Shown here: piece by piece, positions 35,334-43,269 of the stretch
How the letters are laid out: the number at the start of each line of letters is the position of its first letter
How positions within the stretch are numbered: the stretch's first letter is position 1
Source: Nitrospirota bacterium
GTDB lineage: Bacteria > Nitrospirota > Nitrospiria > Nitrospirales > Nitrospiraceae
Assembly: GCA_030682135.1 (NCBI GenBank)
Contig: JAUXQT010000005.1
Span: 1-64,000 of the forward strand
Reading direction: 5' to 3'
DNA length: 64,000 nucleotides
Notes under the pieces: model-generated
The model's database searches: none
What the model was told of the DNA's origin: nothing
The model's input: only the letters and a program-made list of their open reading frames with translations
Translations under genes and position numbers: made by a program

Positions 35334-35361
35334 ATATCGGTCGGTTCAGGCCGATTCTTTA
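35334..35361 (-). promoter_or_regulatory. Sigma-28 (FliA)-like promoter, DUF420-like gene
   Basis: Read on the minus strand: TAAAGAAT, 12 nt, ACCGATAT (TAAA to ACCGATAT is 16 nt). The -35 tetramer matches the sigma-28 consensus fully. It lies 80 nt before the ATG at 35254. Confidence 0.65.
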
Positions 35362-35407
35362 CTGGGGGCGGCAAGCCGCCCGGGAGCCGTCCTTCACAAG
35401 TGCAGTC

Positions 35408-36337
35408 TTATGCCGAGGGCAGATCCGGCTCGGTGCGTTCGGGGCATGCCAGGGTAACGATCACTTCATTCCCCTTCCCGCGATATTCCAAGCTGGTGAA
35501 GCACATCAGGTGTGCCGTGGCGATTCCACGGCCGTGGGCGTCGTAGGCACGATCCACCGAAAATTCCATATAGGGGCGCCAGTCGAATCCTTCGCCTTGA
35601 TCTTTGATGACCAGGAGAATCGAGCCTGGCTCACGGTCGAACTCCACCGTGGCGACACGAGCGGCATATTCCGGCATCGCGAGGCGGCGCGCGACGTCCT
35701 CCTCCCAACTTGCGGTGGCAAGGAGCTTCGACTTCTCCTGATAGGAGATGCCGAGATTGCCATGCTCCACCGCGTTGAGCATCAATTCATAGATCCCGAT
35801 ACCGACTTGCTCAGGGTCCGGAAACACGCTGGCGATAAGTGTGGCCAGGTTTTTCGCTTCCTCCAGCGTGCGGAAATGAAAGCGTCCGGCGCTGAGGAGC
35901 GTAAACGCATGCGAGACCGCCAGCGTCTCCTTGCGCATATGCCGGCGAATCGCATGGTCCTCGATGGCCGTGCGGACGATCGCCAGCAGAATCGACTTCT
36001 CGTACGGCTTGGTGAGGTAATAGTAGGCGCCCGCGCTCAGGCCCTCATGGACCTCCGCCGTGGAGGCCGCCGCAGTCTGCAGGATGACCGGAATCGGCTT
36101 GATCGCCGGATCGGCCTTCATGAGCGCCAGCAGGCCCATGCCGTTCATCTTCGGCATCATCCGGTCCAGCAGCACGACGTCGAACCGGTCCGGGTCCTCC
36201 CGCAGCAAGGCCCAGGCCTGTTCCCCGTCCGCAGCCGTCACGATGCGATAGTCGAGGTCCGCGAGACTCTCCTCGATGATCTCCAGATTCACGGGATCAT
36301 CGTCTACCGCAAGAATGGTCGCCGCCCGCTGTGTCAT
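35408..36337 (-). CDS. Receiver fused to RsbW-like HATPase, second type
   Basis: The 309-residue protein has a receiver (about 5-130, D58 in VVLLDRMMPKMNG, Lys in LTKPYE) and a C-terminal HATPase_c_2 domain (YELMLNAVEHG, DQGEGFDW, GRGIATA). Unlike the homologue at 24386, its receiver residues are intact. The ATG is 1 nt after the stop of the large kinase at 36339 and has AGGAGAT upstream, so the two are tightly coupled and the kinase is its likely phosphodonor. It probably acts as an anti-sigma-type Ser kinase on a STAS partner. The ORF upstream of this ATG is a frame shadow. Confidence 0.85.
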   Translation of the reverse strand: MTQRAATILAVDDDPVNLEIIEESLADLDYRIVTAADGEQAWALLREDPDRFDVVLLDRMMPKMNGMGLLALMKADPAIKPIPVILQTAAASTAEVHEGLSAGAYYYLTKPYEKSILLAIVRTAIEDHAIRRHMRKETLAVSHAFTLLSAGRFHFRTLEEAKNLATLIASVFPDPEQVGIGIYELMLNAVEHGNLGISYQEKSKLLATASWEEDVARRLAMPEYAARVATVEFDREPGSILLVIKDQGEGFDWRPYMEFSVDRAYDAHGRGIATAHLMCFTSLEYRGKGNEVIVTLACPERTEPDLPSA

Positions 36338-36338
36338 G

Positions 36339-39300
36339 TCAGATCTCCTGTGTGACGAGGGTATCGGCGGCCGCTTGGTCGAGCGTGAACGTGACCGAGG
36401 TCCCACCCGCTTCATTCTGCGCGGCCGTGATGACGCCTCCGTGGCCACCGATAATCTGGCGGCAGATGGCCAACCCCAGGCCCGTCCCGCCAGCGCCGGT
36501 CTTGGTTTTCTTGCTCTGCACAAACTTGTCGAAGACCGCTTCCAGCTCGTCGGCCGGGATGCCGATCCCCTCGTCCTTGATGGTCACAGCAAGCATGGGA
36601 TGTCCCTGTCCAGACGCATCTCCCGGCGCGGACGGCTGCCCTGTGAACCCTGTCGTGATCCTGATCGTCTTGCCATTCGGCGTAAACTTGATCGCGTTGG
36701 ACAGGAGGTTATAGAGGACCTGGCTGATACGCATGCCGTCGCAACGCACGAACCTGGGTTCGTCGAAGGGTTCAATGATCAGGGTGAGGGATTTCTGATG
36801 GACGAGAGGCTCAACCTGGCCGGCCACCGCGCCGACCAGAGCCGCCATGTCATGCCGCTGCATGTTGTAGGTCATCTTGCCGGATTCCAGTTTGGAGAGA
36901 TCCAGCAGATCGTTCAGGAGAGACAGGAGCCGTGCGCCACTCTCCTCGATGCGCTGAAAATACAGCGGGAGCTTCTCCGGCGCATTCAGCGTGAGCTTCT
37001 CGGTCCCTAAATTTGCGAAGCTCATGATGGCATGCATCGGCGTCCGCAGCTCATGAGACATGTTGGCCAGGAACTCGGATTTGGCCTGATTGGCCGACTC
37101 GGCCTTTACTTTTGCCGCTTCCAGGGCCTGGGTTCTCTCCACGATGTCATGCTCCAGCGTGACACGATACTGCCGCATCACCTCCTCGGCCTGTGCCGTC
37201 TCGCTGACATCGCGAAGGACCACCGTGGCGATGAGCGACTCCTCTAACCGGCTCAAGGCAATAGAGGCCTCTGCGACAAATTCACTGCCGTCCTTGCGGC
37301 AGACGGTGAACCTCCGGCCTGCCCCCATCATGCGACTTTCCCCCGCTCCTGCGATAAATCTTTGCACCAGATCCCGGTGCTTCTCCCGCAGTCGCTCCGG
37401 CAAGAGCATCTCGAGCGGCTGCCCCAGCATCTCGGCAGCCCGATACCCGAAGATGCGGACCGCGCCCTGGCTGAAAAGTATGATCCGCTGTGAAGCGTCC
37501 ACGGAGATGATGGCTTCGAGAGCAAGATTGACGATGGTTTCGAACCGGAGCTCGTTTTTCCGGAGGTTCTTCTCGTTGCGCTTATGGACGATAAAGAGAC
37601 CGATCTGATCGTTGATCGACTCGAACATCTTGATCAGATGCTCATTCGGTTGCTCGATGTGCTGCGCGAAAAATTCCATCACGGCGAGGGTTTCGCCATT
37701 GGCCATCACAGAGAAGGCACAGGCGCTGCGAAGCCCCGCTGCCAGGGCGCTCTCCTTCCGCGGAAAATTCTTTTCCGTCTGAAGATCGACAAGCCACAAC
37801 GGATGACCGCTGTCCCAGACACGACCGGGCAGGCCGATGGTGCGGGCAAAGACATGATCGGCGGACGCCCGAAGGAAGGACTCCCCCTTGAAGCCCGGCT
37901 GGTGCCAGGACAGGCCGTGCCGCAGCAGGTCATCCTTCACGAGCCACATCGAACCGACCGGCCAGTTCAGGCCGCCGCAAACGGCCTGGAGAATTTTCGA
38001 GGCCGCCTCCTCGCAAGTCTCGCTGGTCGCAAGCACGGCGGTGATGCGATGCTCGATCGCCAGGAGCCGCTGAGCCTCCCTCTGGGCGGAGACGTTCCGA
38101 AGAAAAGCGGTAAACATGGATCGGCCTTGCTCCTGCGACTCCGTGATCGCAATCTCTATGAGGATCTCCTTGCCGGTCCGATCGCGAGCCGGCAGTTCCA
38201 GCCGCCGGCCAATGATAGTCGAAAACCCCGTCTCACAGAACCGCTTGAGTCCGTCTTCATGCGCGGCCCGTAATTCGGGAGGCACAATGAGGTCGCTCAG
38301 ACATTGCCCCACCGCTTCCTGCCGATCCCAACCGAAGACCGAGGCTGCCTGCCGGTTCCACTCCAAAATGTAGCCCTGGTCGTCCATCACAATCACGGCA
38401 TCGAGAGCGTTCTCGATGGTCTGCCTGATGCGCCGCGCGCCGATATTGGCCAGCTGCTCCGCCGCTCTCGCAGCGAACCACTCACGCTCCACCTTGCGGG
38501 TGGTCAGGATTAAAGCCCCACACAGAGGCAGGATCGTCATGGCAAGACCGGCGCCGATCAGTTGGAGTGTGAACGCAATGGCCCCCATAACATCCGCTTG
38601 ATCGACCCGAACCAGGACTTTCCAGGGCAGGCCGATGAAGTCCGGCTTCGCAGCCAGTGAGGCGAAGCCCGTGACGACCGGCACCGCACGGCGCCGATGG
38701 ACTTCCTCGATCCATCCCACGCGACGCACATCTGACAACACGGCGGATGGCACACCGAGGGCCCGGAGGTTGGCCGGCTCCTGAGACGTCGAATCGATAA
38801 ACGCCGTGCCGTTGCCGGAGAGGACCTGATACTCGAATTTGTTCAAGAACGAAATCTGTGAAGCCGCCAGCGAGAGCCCGCCGAACACTTCCGATTCCAT
38901 CGATTTCGCCGTCACGCAGGCATGCACCACGCCGAGGAACGTACCCGCCCTGCTTCGAGCCGGAGCGGAAAACGTGACCGTACAGTCTGGACGATCCGGA
39001 TCTAGGCTCTCACTGTCTGTCACGAAGACGGTCCCGGTCCCGACGCTGCTCCGAAACCAATCCGTCCGGGACACGTCGGCTCCGAACTCCGAGCGACGGG
39101 TCGTCGCGACCAGCCTCCCCCGTTGATCCGCAAAGCTGAGCGAGGTATAGATCGGGTAGACGTCTCTGAATACCCCCAAGACAGACGAGAGGCTCTCTTG
39201 CGACATCGAGTGCTCGGCGACGAAGGCCGAGAAGGCCTGGATATCGCCGAATCGCTCGTAGAGCATCTGCCCAAACGAGTTCGCGATGGCATGGGCGCTG

Positions 39301-39482
39301 AGCTCAAGCGCCTCGCCGCTTAGCTTCACCAGATGTCGTTTGACGATGTAGGGGATGACCAGGCTGGCGGCCAGCGACGACACGACCAGAACGAGGAGCC
39401 CTTTCGACAGCCAGGCATAGGGATAGGAGCGGGGCGAAGGGGCGGAAGGAGGGGAGGTAACAGTGGGTCGCATCGAGTCCAT
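36339..39482 (-). CDS. Membrane histidine kinase with Cache, PAS and GAF inputs
   Basis: The 1047-residue kinase has two transmembrane helices (about 22-42 and 310-335) around a dCache-like periplasmic sensor (TDWFRSS, TVTFSAPARS). Next come a PAS domain (about 355-475), a GAF domain (about 490-645), a second PAS (about 665-780), HisKA with H810 in SHELRTPMHAI, and HATPase_c (LSNAIKF, DEGIGIP, GTGLGLAI). It is not fused to a receiver. The receiver-HATPase gene 1 nt downstream is its natural partner. ATG 39482 has AGGGAC at suitable spacing. ATGs at 39512 and 39560 are alternatives. It follows the globin-chemoreceptor gene in the same operon. Confidence 0.88.
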   Translation of the reverse strand: MDSMRPTVTSPPSAPSPRSYPYAWLSKGLLVLVVSSLAASLVIPYIVKRHLVKLSGEALELSAHAIANSFGQMLYERFGDIQAFSAFVAEHSMSQESLSSVLGVFRDVYPIYTSLSFADQRGRLVATTRRSEFGADVSRTDWFRSSVGTGTVFVTDSESLDPDRPDCTVTFSAPARSRAGTFLGVVHACVTAKSMESEVFGGLSLAASQISFLNKFEYQVLSGNGTAFIDSTSQEPANLRALGVPSAVLSDVRRVGWIEEVHRRRAVPVVTGFASLAAKPDFIGLPWKVLVRVDQADVMGAIAFTLQLIGAGLAMTILPLCGALILTTRKVEREWFAARAAEQLANIGARRIRQTIENALDAVIVMDDQGYILEWNRQAASVFGWDRQEAVGQCLSDLIVPPELRAAHEDGLKRFCETGFSTIIGRRLELPARDRTGKEILIEIAITESQEQGRSMFTAFLRNVSAQREAQRLLAIEHRITAVLATSETCEEAASKILQAVCGGLNWPVGSMWLVKDDLLRHGLSWHQPGFKGESFLRASADHVFARTIGLPGRVWDSGHPLWLVDLQTEKNFPRKESALAAGLRSACAFSVMANGETLAVMEFFAQHIEQPNEHLIKMFESINDQIGLFIVHKRNEKNLRKNELRFETIVNLALEAIISVDASQRIILFSQGAVRIFGYRAAEMLGQPLEMLLPERLREKHRDLVQRFIAGAGESRMMGAGRRFTVCRKDGSEFVAEASIALSRLEESLIATVVLRDVSETAQAEEVMRQYRVTLEHDIVERTQALEAAKVKAESANQAKSEFLANMSHELRTPMHAIMSFANLGTEKLTLNAPEKLPLYFQRIEESGARLLSLLNDLLDLSKLESGKMTYNMQRHDMAALVGAVAGQVEPLVHQKSLTLIIEPFDEPRFVRCDGMRISQVLYNLLSNAIKFTPNGKTIRITTGFTGQPSAPGDASGQGHPMLAVTIKDEGIGIPADELEAVFDKFVQSKKTKTGAGGTGLGLAICRQIIGGHGGVITAAQNEAGGTSVTFTLDQAAADTLVTQEI

Positions 39483-39634
39483 GGCCAGTCCCTGTGTCGC
39501 CTGTCGTCGCATCACGCAGGCCGGGGCGACTGGTCGACCGGCGGCCCCGTTGCGGTTCATACAGGGCGAGAGCTGAGGATCGGCCGGGAGCCGGGACTTA
39601 CATCCAGGCCCCCAGCCTCACACCCTCGTCTCGT

Positions 39635-42481
39635 TTAGAATTCCTCGAAATCGTCCTCTTGCTTCCGGCGGTCTTTCCCGTTCCCTGCGGCCATCCCGAC
39701 CGCGGTCTTGGCCTGGGCCTGCGGGGCGGCAAACGCGGGCTTCTTGAAGCCAGGTTTCTGTCCCATCCCCTGGGCCATGGGCTTCGAGGAGGGCTTGGCG
39801 GCAAACGAGGACTCGTGCCTGGCCGCAACCGGCCTGGCCTCGCGCATCTCGCCCTGATTGGTCTTAAAGACTTCGACCTGGCGCATCAGTTCCCTCGCCT
39901 GCTCCTTCACGGATTGGCTGGCCGCCGTCGTCTCTTCCACCAGCGCCGCATTCTGCTGCGTGGTTTCGTCCATCTGCATGATGGCCTTGTTCACTTGATC
40001 GATGCCGCTGGCCTGTTCCTGCGAGGCCGCCGTGATTTCGGCAATGATGTCGGTCACCCGCTTGACGGAACTCACGATTTCGTCCAGCGTCTTCCCGGAC
40101 TGGTTCACCAGCTCGCTCCCGTCTGAGACGCGCTGAATGGACTCGTTGATCAAGCCCTTGATCTCTTTGGCCGCAGTCGCCGACCGCTGCGCCAGGTTCC
40201 GCACCTCGGCGGCCACGACGGCAAAGCCCCGGCCATGCTCGCCGGCCCGCGCCGCTTCTACCGCGGCATTCAGGGCCAGGAGATTCGTTTGGAACGCAAT
40301 CTCGTCGATCACGGTAATGATGTCGGCGATCTTCTTGCTGCTCTTATTGATCTCACCCATGGCTTCGACGGCCTTGGAGGTGACGGAGCCGCCCTTATCG
40401 GCGATATCGCGGGCCGTGATGGCGAGCTGATTGGCCTGCTTGGCGTTGTCCGCGTTCTGCTTGACGGTCGAGGTCATCTCTTCCATCGAAGCCGAGGTCT
40501 CCTCCAGCGCGCTGGCTTGCTCGCTCGTGCGCTGCGAGAGATCTTCGTTGCCTTTGGTGATCTGCTCGCTGCCGGAGCTCACCGCGTCCACCGATTCGCG
40601 GACCGCCATCATCGTCGTGGTCAGGTTCCGCACCGCCGTGTTCAAACTGGTCTTCATCTGGTCGAATTCGCCCTCGTACAGGCCGGTCATTTCCTTCGTC
40701 AAGTCGTTGCCGGCCAAACAGGTCAGGATCGTCTGGGCTTCGTGCAACGGCGTGACCACGGCATCCAGCATCTTGTTGATGCCTTCGGACAACGTTTTAA
40801 AGAATCCTTCGAACTCGCTCGCGTTGATCCGCTCGGCGAGTTGCCCCGCCGCCGCCGCAGTGATCAGGCGATCCACTTCGGTTTGCGCCCGCTTCTGCGC
40901 GGTAATATCGGCCCATTCGAGCGTGTTGCCGAGATACTCTCCCGATTCCGACACGATGGCGCTGACCGTCAATGAAAGGGTCAGGGGCCCCAGCTTGATA
41001 TCGGCCCGATGCGGCAGGTTCTTCGGATCGCCCAAGACCCGTCGCTGCAGATCGGGGACCTTGTGAAACGAGTCGATACAGACGCCGACAATCTTGTCGG
41101 CATTGAAGGCCGGGAGGACCTTGCGGATTTCCATCTCGAGCACCTTGAGTTTGCTCGAGGCCGCCTTGTTGATATACGTGATGAGGAGGTTGCGGTCGCA
41201 CATCAGCACGTTGCTGGTGGAGTTATCCAACGAGTTCTTGAGGGTGGTCATCTCCCGATCGGCCTTGCGTTTGGCCGTCACGTCGGACCATTCGAGCGAG
41301 TTGCCGAGATATTCCCCATTGTCCGAGATGATAGCCCCGACGTTGAGTTCCAACTGCAGGGGTCCGAGCTGAATGTCCGCCTTGTGCGGCAGGTTCTTGG
41401 GATTCTCCAAAATGTTCCGCTGATGCGAAGGCATTTTATGGAACCCGTCGATGCAGGTGCCGACGATCTTGTCCGCGTTGAACGAAGGCAGGACTTTGCG
41501 GATCTCGTTCTCGAGGCCTTTCAACTTGTCTTGGGCCGCCTTATTGATATAGGTCACGATGAGGTTGCGGTCGCACATCAGCACGTTCGTCCCCGAGTTA
41601 TCCATCGCGCTCTTGACCAGCGCCTTCTTCTTCTCCTCCGTCACGTCCGACGCGAACTTCACGACCTTGTACGGCTTGCCGTTCGCATCCATGATCGGAT
41701 TGTAGGAGGCCTGAATCCAGACTTCTTTGCCGCCCTTGCCGATCCGTTTATAGACGCCGGCGTCGAACTCGCCCCGGTTCAGCTTAGCCCAGAAGGCCTG
41801 GTATTCTTGACTATTGGTATAGGTCTGATCGCAGAACATCCGGTGGTGATGGCCCTTGATCTCGTCCAGGGTATAGCCGAGCGTATTTAAGAAATTGTCG
41901 TTGGCCGTGATAATCGTCCCGTCGAGCTCAAACTCGATGACGGCCTGGACCCGGTTGATCGCCTCGGCGCGCGCCATGAGATCCTTCACGTCGGGTTTCT
42001 TCGAGGCTGCCTTGACTGCCGTCTTTCCCTTTGCCATCTTCGTTCCTCCTTGGATTGGAGCCGGATGCGTGGCCGCATCGCGGGCGCCCTCCAGCATGAT
42101 TTGGGCGATTGTGTTCAATGCATCGGTCCAGGCTTGCTTCACCTCGGAGGTCCAGGCAGTCCCGGCCATCTCCGCCATGACGCCCAACAACGTGTCCGCC
42201 ACGGCGCCATAATGAGCCGGCTGCGTACCGTAGGCTACGTGCCGCGCGCCCAGTTGTTTTAATGCGGGCCCGAGGGTGTCCGGGCGCCGCAAGTTCTGCA
42301 TCACAAGTACAAGGGAGGCGAGCAATTTCTTCTTCTGCTCGGGCATCGTGGTGCGGGCGAACATCGGTTTGACTGCCGGATACTTCTCGAACAGCCGTTC
42401 GTAGAACCGGCTGACCAGAGTGTCGGCCTGGGGTTTCAATAATTCAAAACTGCGTTCTAGTAATTCGACGTTCAATCCCAT
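39635..42481 (-). CDS. Globin-fused soluble chemoreceptor (globin-PAS-MCP)
   Basis: The 948-residue product has a Vitreoscilla-type haemoglobin domain at residues 1-135, a linker, a PAS domain (about 175-290), two repeated PAS-like units with NVLMCDRN (about 295-520), a HAMP-like region and a methyl-accepting signalling domain (hairpin tip [20 protein letters not shown] near 730-770). Haem-pocket positions are all present: Tyr27 (B10), Phe41 (CD1), Gln49 (E7) and proximal His81 (F8). There is no transmembrane helix, so it is cytoplasmic. The C-terminus is DFEEF, like CheR/CheB-tethering pentapeptides. ATG 42481 has GGGAG upstream and lies 25 nt after cheW. An internal start at 42037 (see next entry) could give an 800-residue form without globin. 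It probably senses O2 or NO. Confidence 0.88.
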   Translation of the reverse strand: MGLNVELLERSFELLKPQADTLVSRFYERLFEKYPAVKPMFARTTMPEQKKKLLASLVLVMQNLRRPDTLGPALKQLGARHVAYGTQPAHYGAVADTLLGVMAEMAGTAWTSEVKQAWTDALNTIAQIMLEGARDAATHPAPIQGGTKMAKGKTAVKAASKKPDVKDLMARAEAINRVQAVIEFELDGTIITANDNFLNTLGYTLDEIKGHHHRMFCDQTYTNSQEYQAFWAKLNRGEFDAGVYKRIGKGGKEVWIQASYNPIMDANGKPYKVVKFASDVTEEKKKALVKSAMDNSGTNVLMCDRNLIVTYINKAAQDKLKGLENEIRKVLPSFNADKIVGTCIDGFHKMPSHQRNILENPKNLPHKADIQLGPLQLELNVGAIISDNGEYLGNSLEWSDVTAKRKADREMTTLKNSLDNSTSNVLMCDRNLLITYINKAASSKLKVLEMEIRKVLPAFNADKIVGVCIDSFHKVPDLQRRVLGDPKNLPHRADIKLGPLTLSLTVSAIVSESGEYLGNTLEWADITAQKRAQTEVDRLITAAAAGQLAERINASEFEGFFKTLSEGINKMLDAVVTPLHEAQTILTCLAGNDLTKEMTGLYEGEFDQMKTSLNTAVRNLTTTMMAVRESVDAVSSGSEQITKGNEDLSQRTSEQASALEETSASMEEMTSTVKQNADNAKQANQLAITARDIADKGGSVTSKAVEAMGEINKSSKKIADIITVIDEIAFQTNLLALNAAVEAARAGEHGRGFAVVAAEVRNLAQRSATAAKEIKGLINESIQRVSDGSELVNQSGKTLDEIVSSVKRVTDIIAEITAASQEQASGIDQVNKAIMQMDETTQQNAALVEETTAASQSVKEQARELMRQVEVFKTNQGEMREARPVAARHESSFAAKPSSKPMAQGMGQKPGFKKPAFAAPQAQAKTAVGMAAGNGKDRRKQEDDFEEF
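42035..42051 (-). promoter_or_regulatory. Internal ribosome-binding site and ATG at the globin-MCP junction
   Basis: AAGGAGG (42051-42045) stands 7 nt before an ATG (42037-42035) that is in frame with both the upstream globin and the downstream receptor. The codons read [10 protein letters not shown]. The spacing and sequence are optimal and match those of other strong starts in the cluster, such as cheY at 57049. It may be the original start of the receptor gene, left after the globin gene lost its stop codon, and may still be used. Confidence 0.8.
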
Positions 42482-42506
42482 GTCGTGGCTCCCTCTCCCT
42501 CTTCGT

Positions 42507-43025
42507 CTACGCGGCAACCGTGGTGGTGGCTTCCTGCAAGTCTTCGTCCGACAACAGTTTGTCCATGTCCAGGAGGGCAATCAGTTTCTCGCCGGACTTC
42601 CCGATCCCGTTCAGGAAGCTGACGTCGACCTTCGCGCCGAATTGCGGCGGCGGCTGAATGTCTTTTTTGTCGATATTGAGGACGTCGGACACGGCGTCCA
42701 CGACCAGCCCCATGATCTTCTCCTTGACGACGACGACGACGATGACGGTGAACATCGTATACTCGATCGTCGGCATGCCGAACTTGGTGCGCAATTCGAC
42801 GATAGGGACGATCGTGCCGCGGAGGTTGAGCACGCCCTTGATGTGCGAGGGAGTATTGGGAATCTTGGTCACGGCGGTGTATCCCTTGATCTCCTGGACC
42901 CGAAGGATGTCGACACCATAGAGTTCTTCGCCCAACTGAAAGGTGAGAAACTGGCTGCCATCGGTGGTGAGCCCGATTTGCTGATTCAGTTCTTTCGTCG
43001 CGGTTTCAAGTGTGGCTGCGGCCAT
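42507..43025 (-). CDS. cheW: CheW adaptor, copy 1
   Basis: The 172-residue protein is a single CheW domain ([48 protein letters not shown]). It couples receptors to CheA. The ATG at 43025 has AAGGAGG at 5-nt spacing. Upstream in-frame starts lack one. A (GAC)5 microsatellite on the plus strand (42726-42740) encodes a run of five valines in the domain, a site of possible slippage. The globin-receptor gene begins 25 nt downstream, so the two are probably one operon under the sigma-28-like promoter at 43180. Confidence 0.93.
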   Translation of the reverse strand: MAAATLETATKELNQQIGLTTDGSQFLTFQLGEELYGVDILRVQEIKGYTAVTKIPNTPSHIKGVLNLRGTIVPIVELRTKFGMPTIEYTMFTVIVVVVVKEKIMGLVVDAVSDVLNIDKKDIQPPPQFGAKVDVSFLNGIGKSGEKLIALLDMDKLLSDEDLQEATTTVAA

Positions 43026-43179
43026 CGTGTCCTCCTTCATGAAGCGTCGTTCGTGAATCGTTCTCGTTCCCGGTTTGAGACCTGTCACCACTGGTGCACA
43101 GGCCTTGTCCTGCACTCTGAGCCAGCCGGGGACGTCTCTAGGAAGAAATCGTGGCCCGTTTTCTGGATCACTACCGATC

Positions 43180-43206
43180 CTATCGGTTGTTCCACAGATA
43201 TCTTGA
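43180..43206 (-). promoter_or_regulatory. Sigma-28 (FliA)-like promoter, cheW-globin receptor operon
   Basis: Read on the minus strand: TCAA, 15 nt, ACCGATAG. The spacing equals the sigma-28 consensus. It lies about 155 nt before the cheW ATG at 43025 and after the cheA stop at 43270. Confidence 0.65.
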
Positions 43207-43269
43207 GCGCTCCTCGGTTGCGAGCCGGCTGCATCCGCTCGTCAACATTTTGACGCGCGACCCGCTCTC

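Noticed and set aside
35510-36355. A 281-residue plus-strand gene opposite the receiver-HATPase
   Set aside because: Arg/His-rich shadow translation, no domain. The minus-strand gene is certain.
39635-42481. HemAT-type globin-coupled sensor
   Set aside because: The heme-pocket residues and spacing match the Vitreoscilla/flavohaemoglobin type, not the GCS type. There is no pre-A helix extension typical of HemAT.
42482-42580. A longer start for the globin-receptor gene at 42580
   Set aside because: The extra 33 residues are Arg/Pro/Thr-rich and overlap the cheW coding end. ATG 42481 has GGGAG at good spacing and starts the globin fold exactly.
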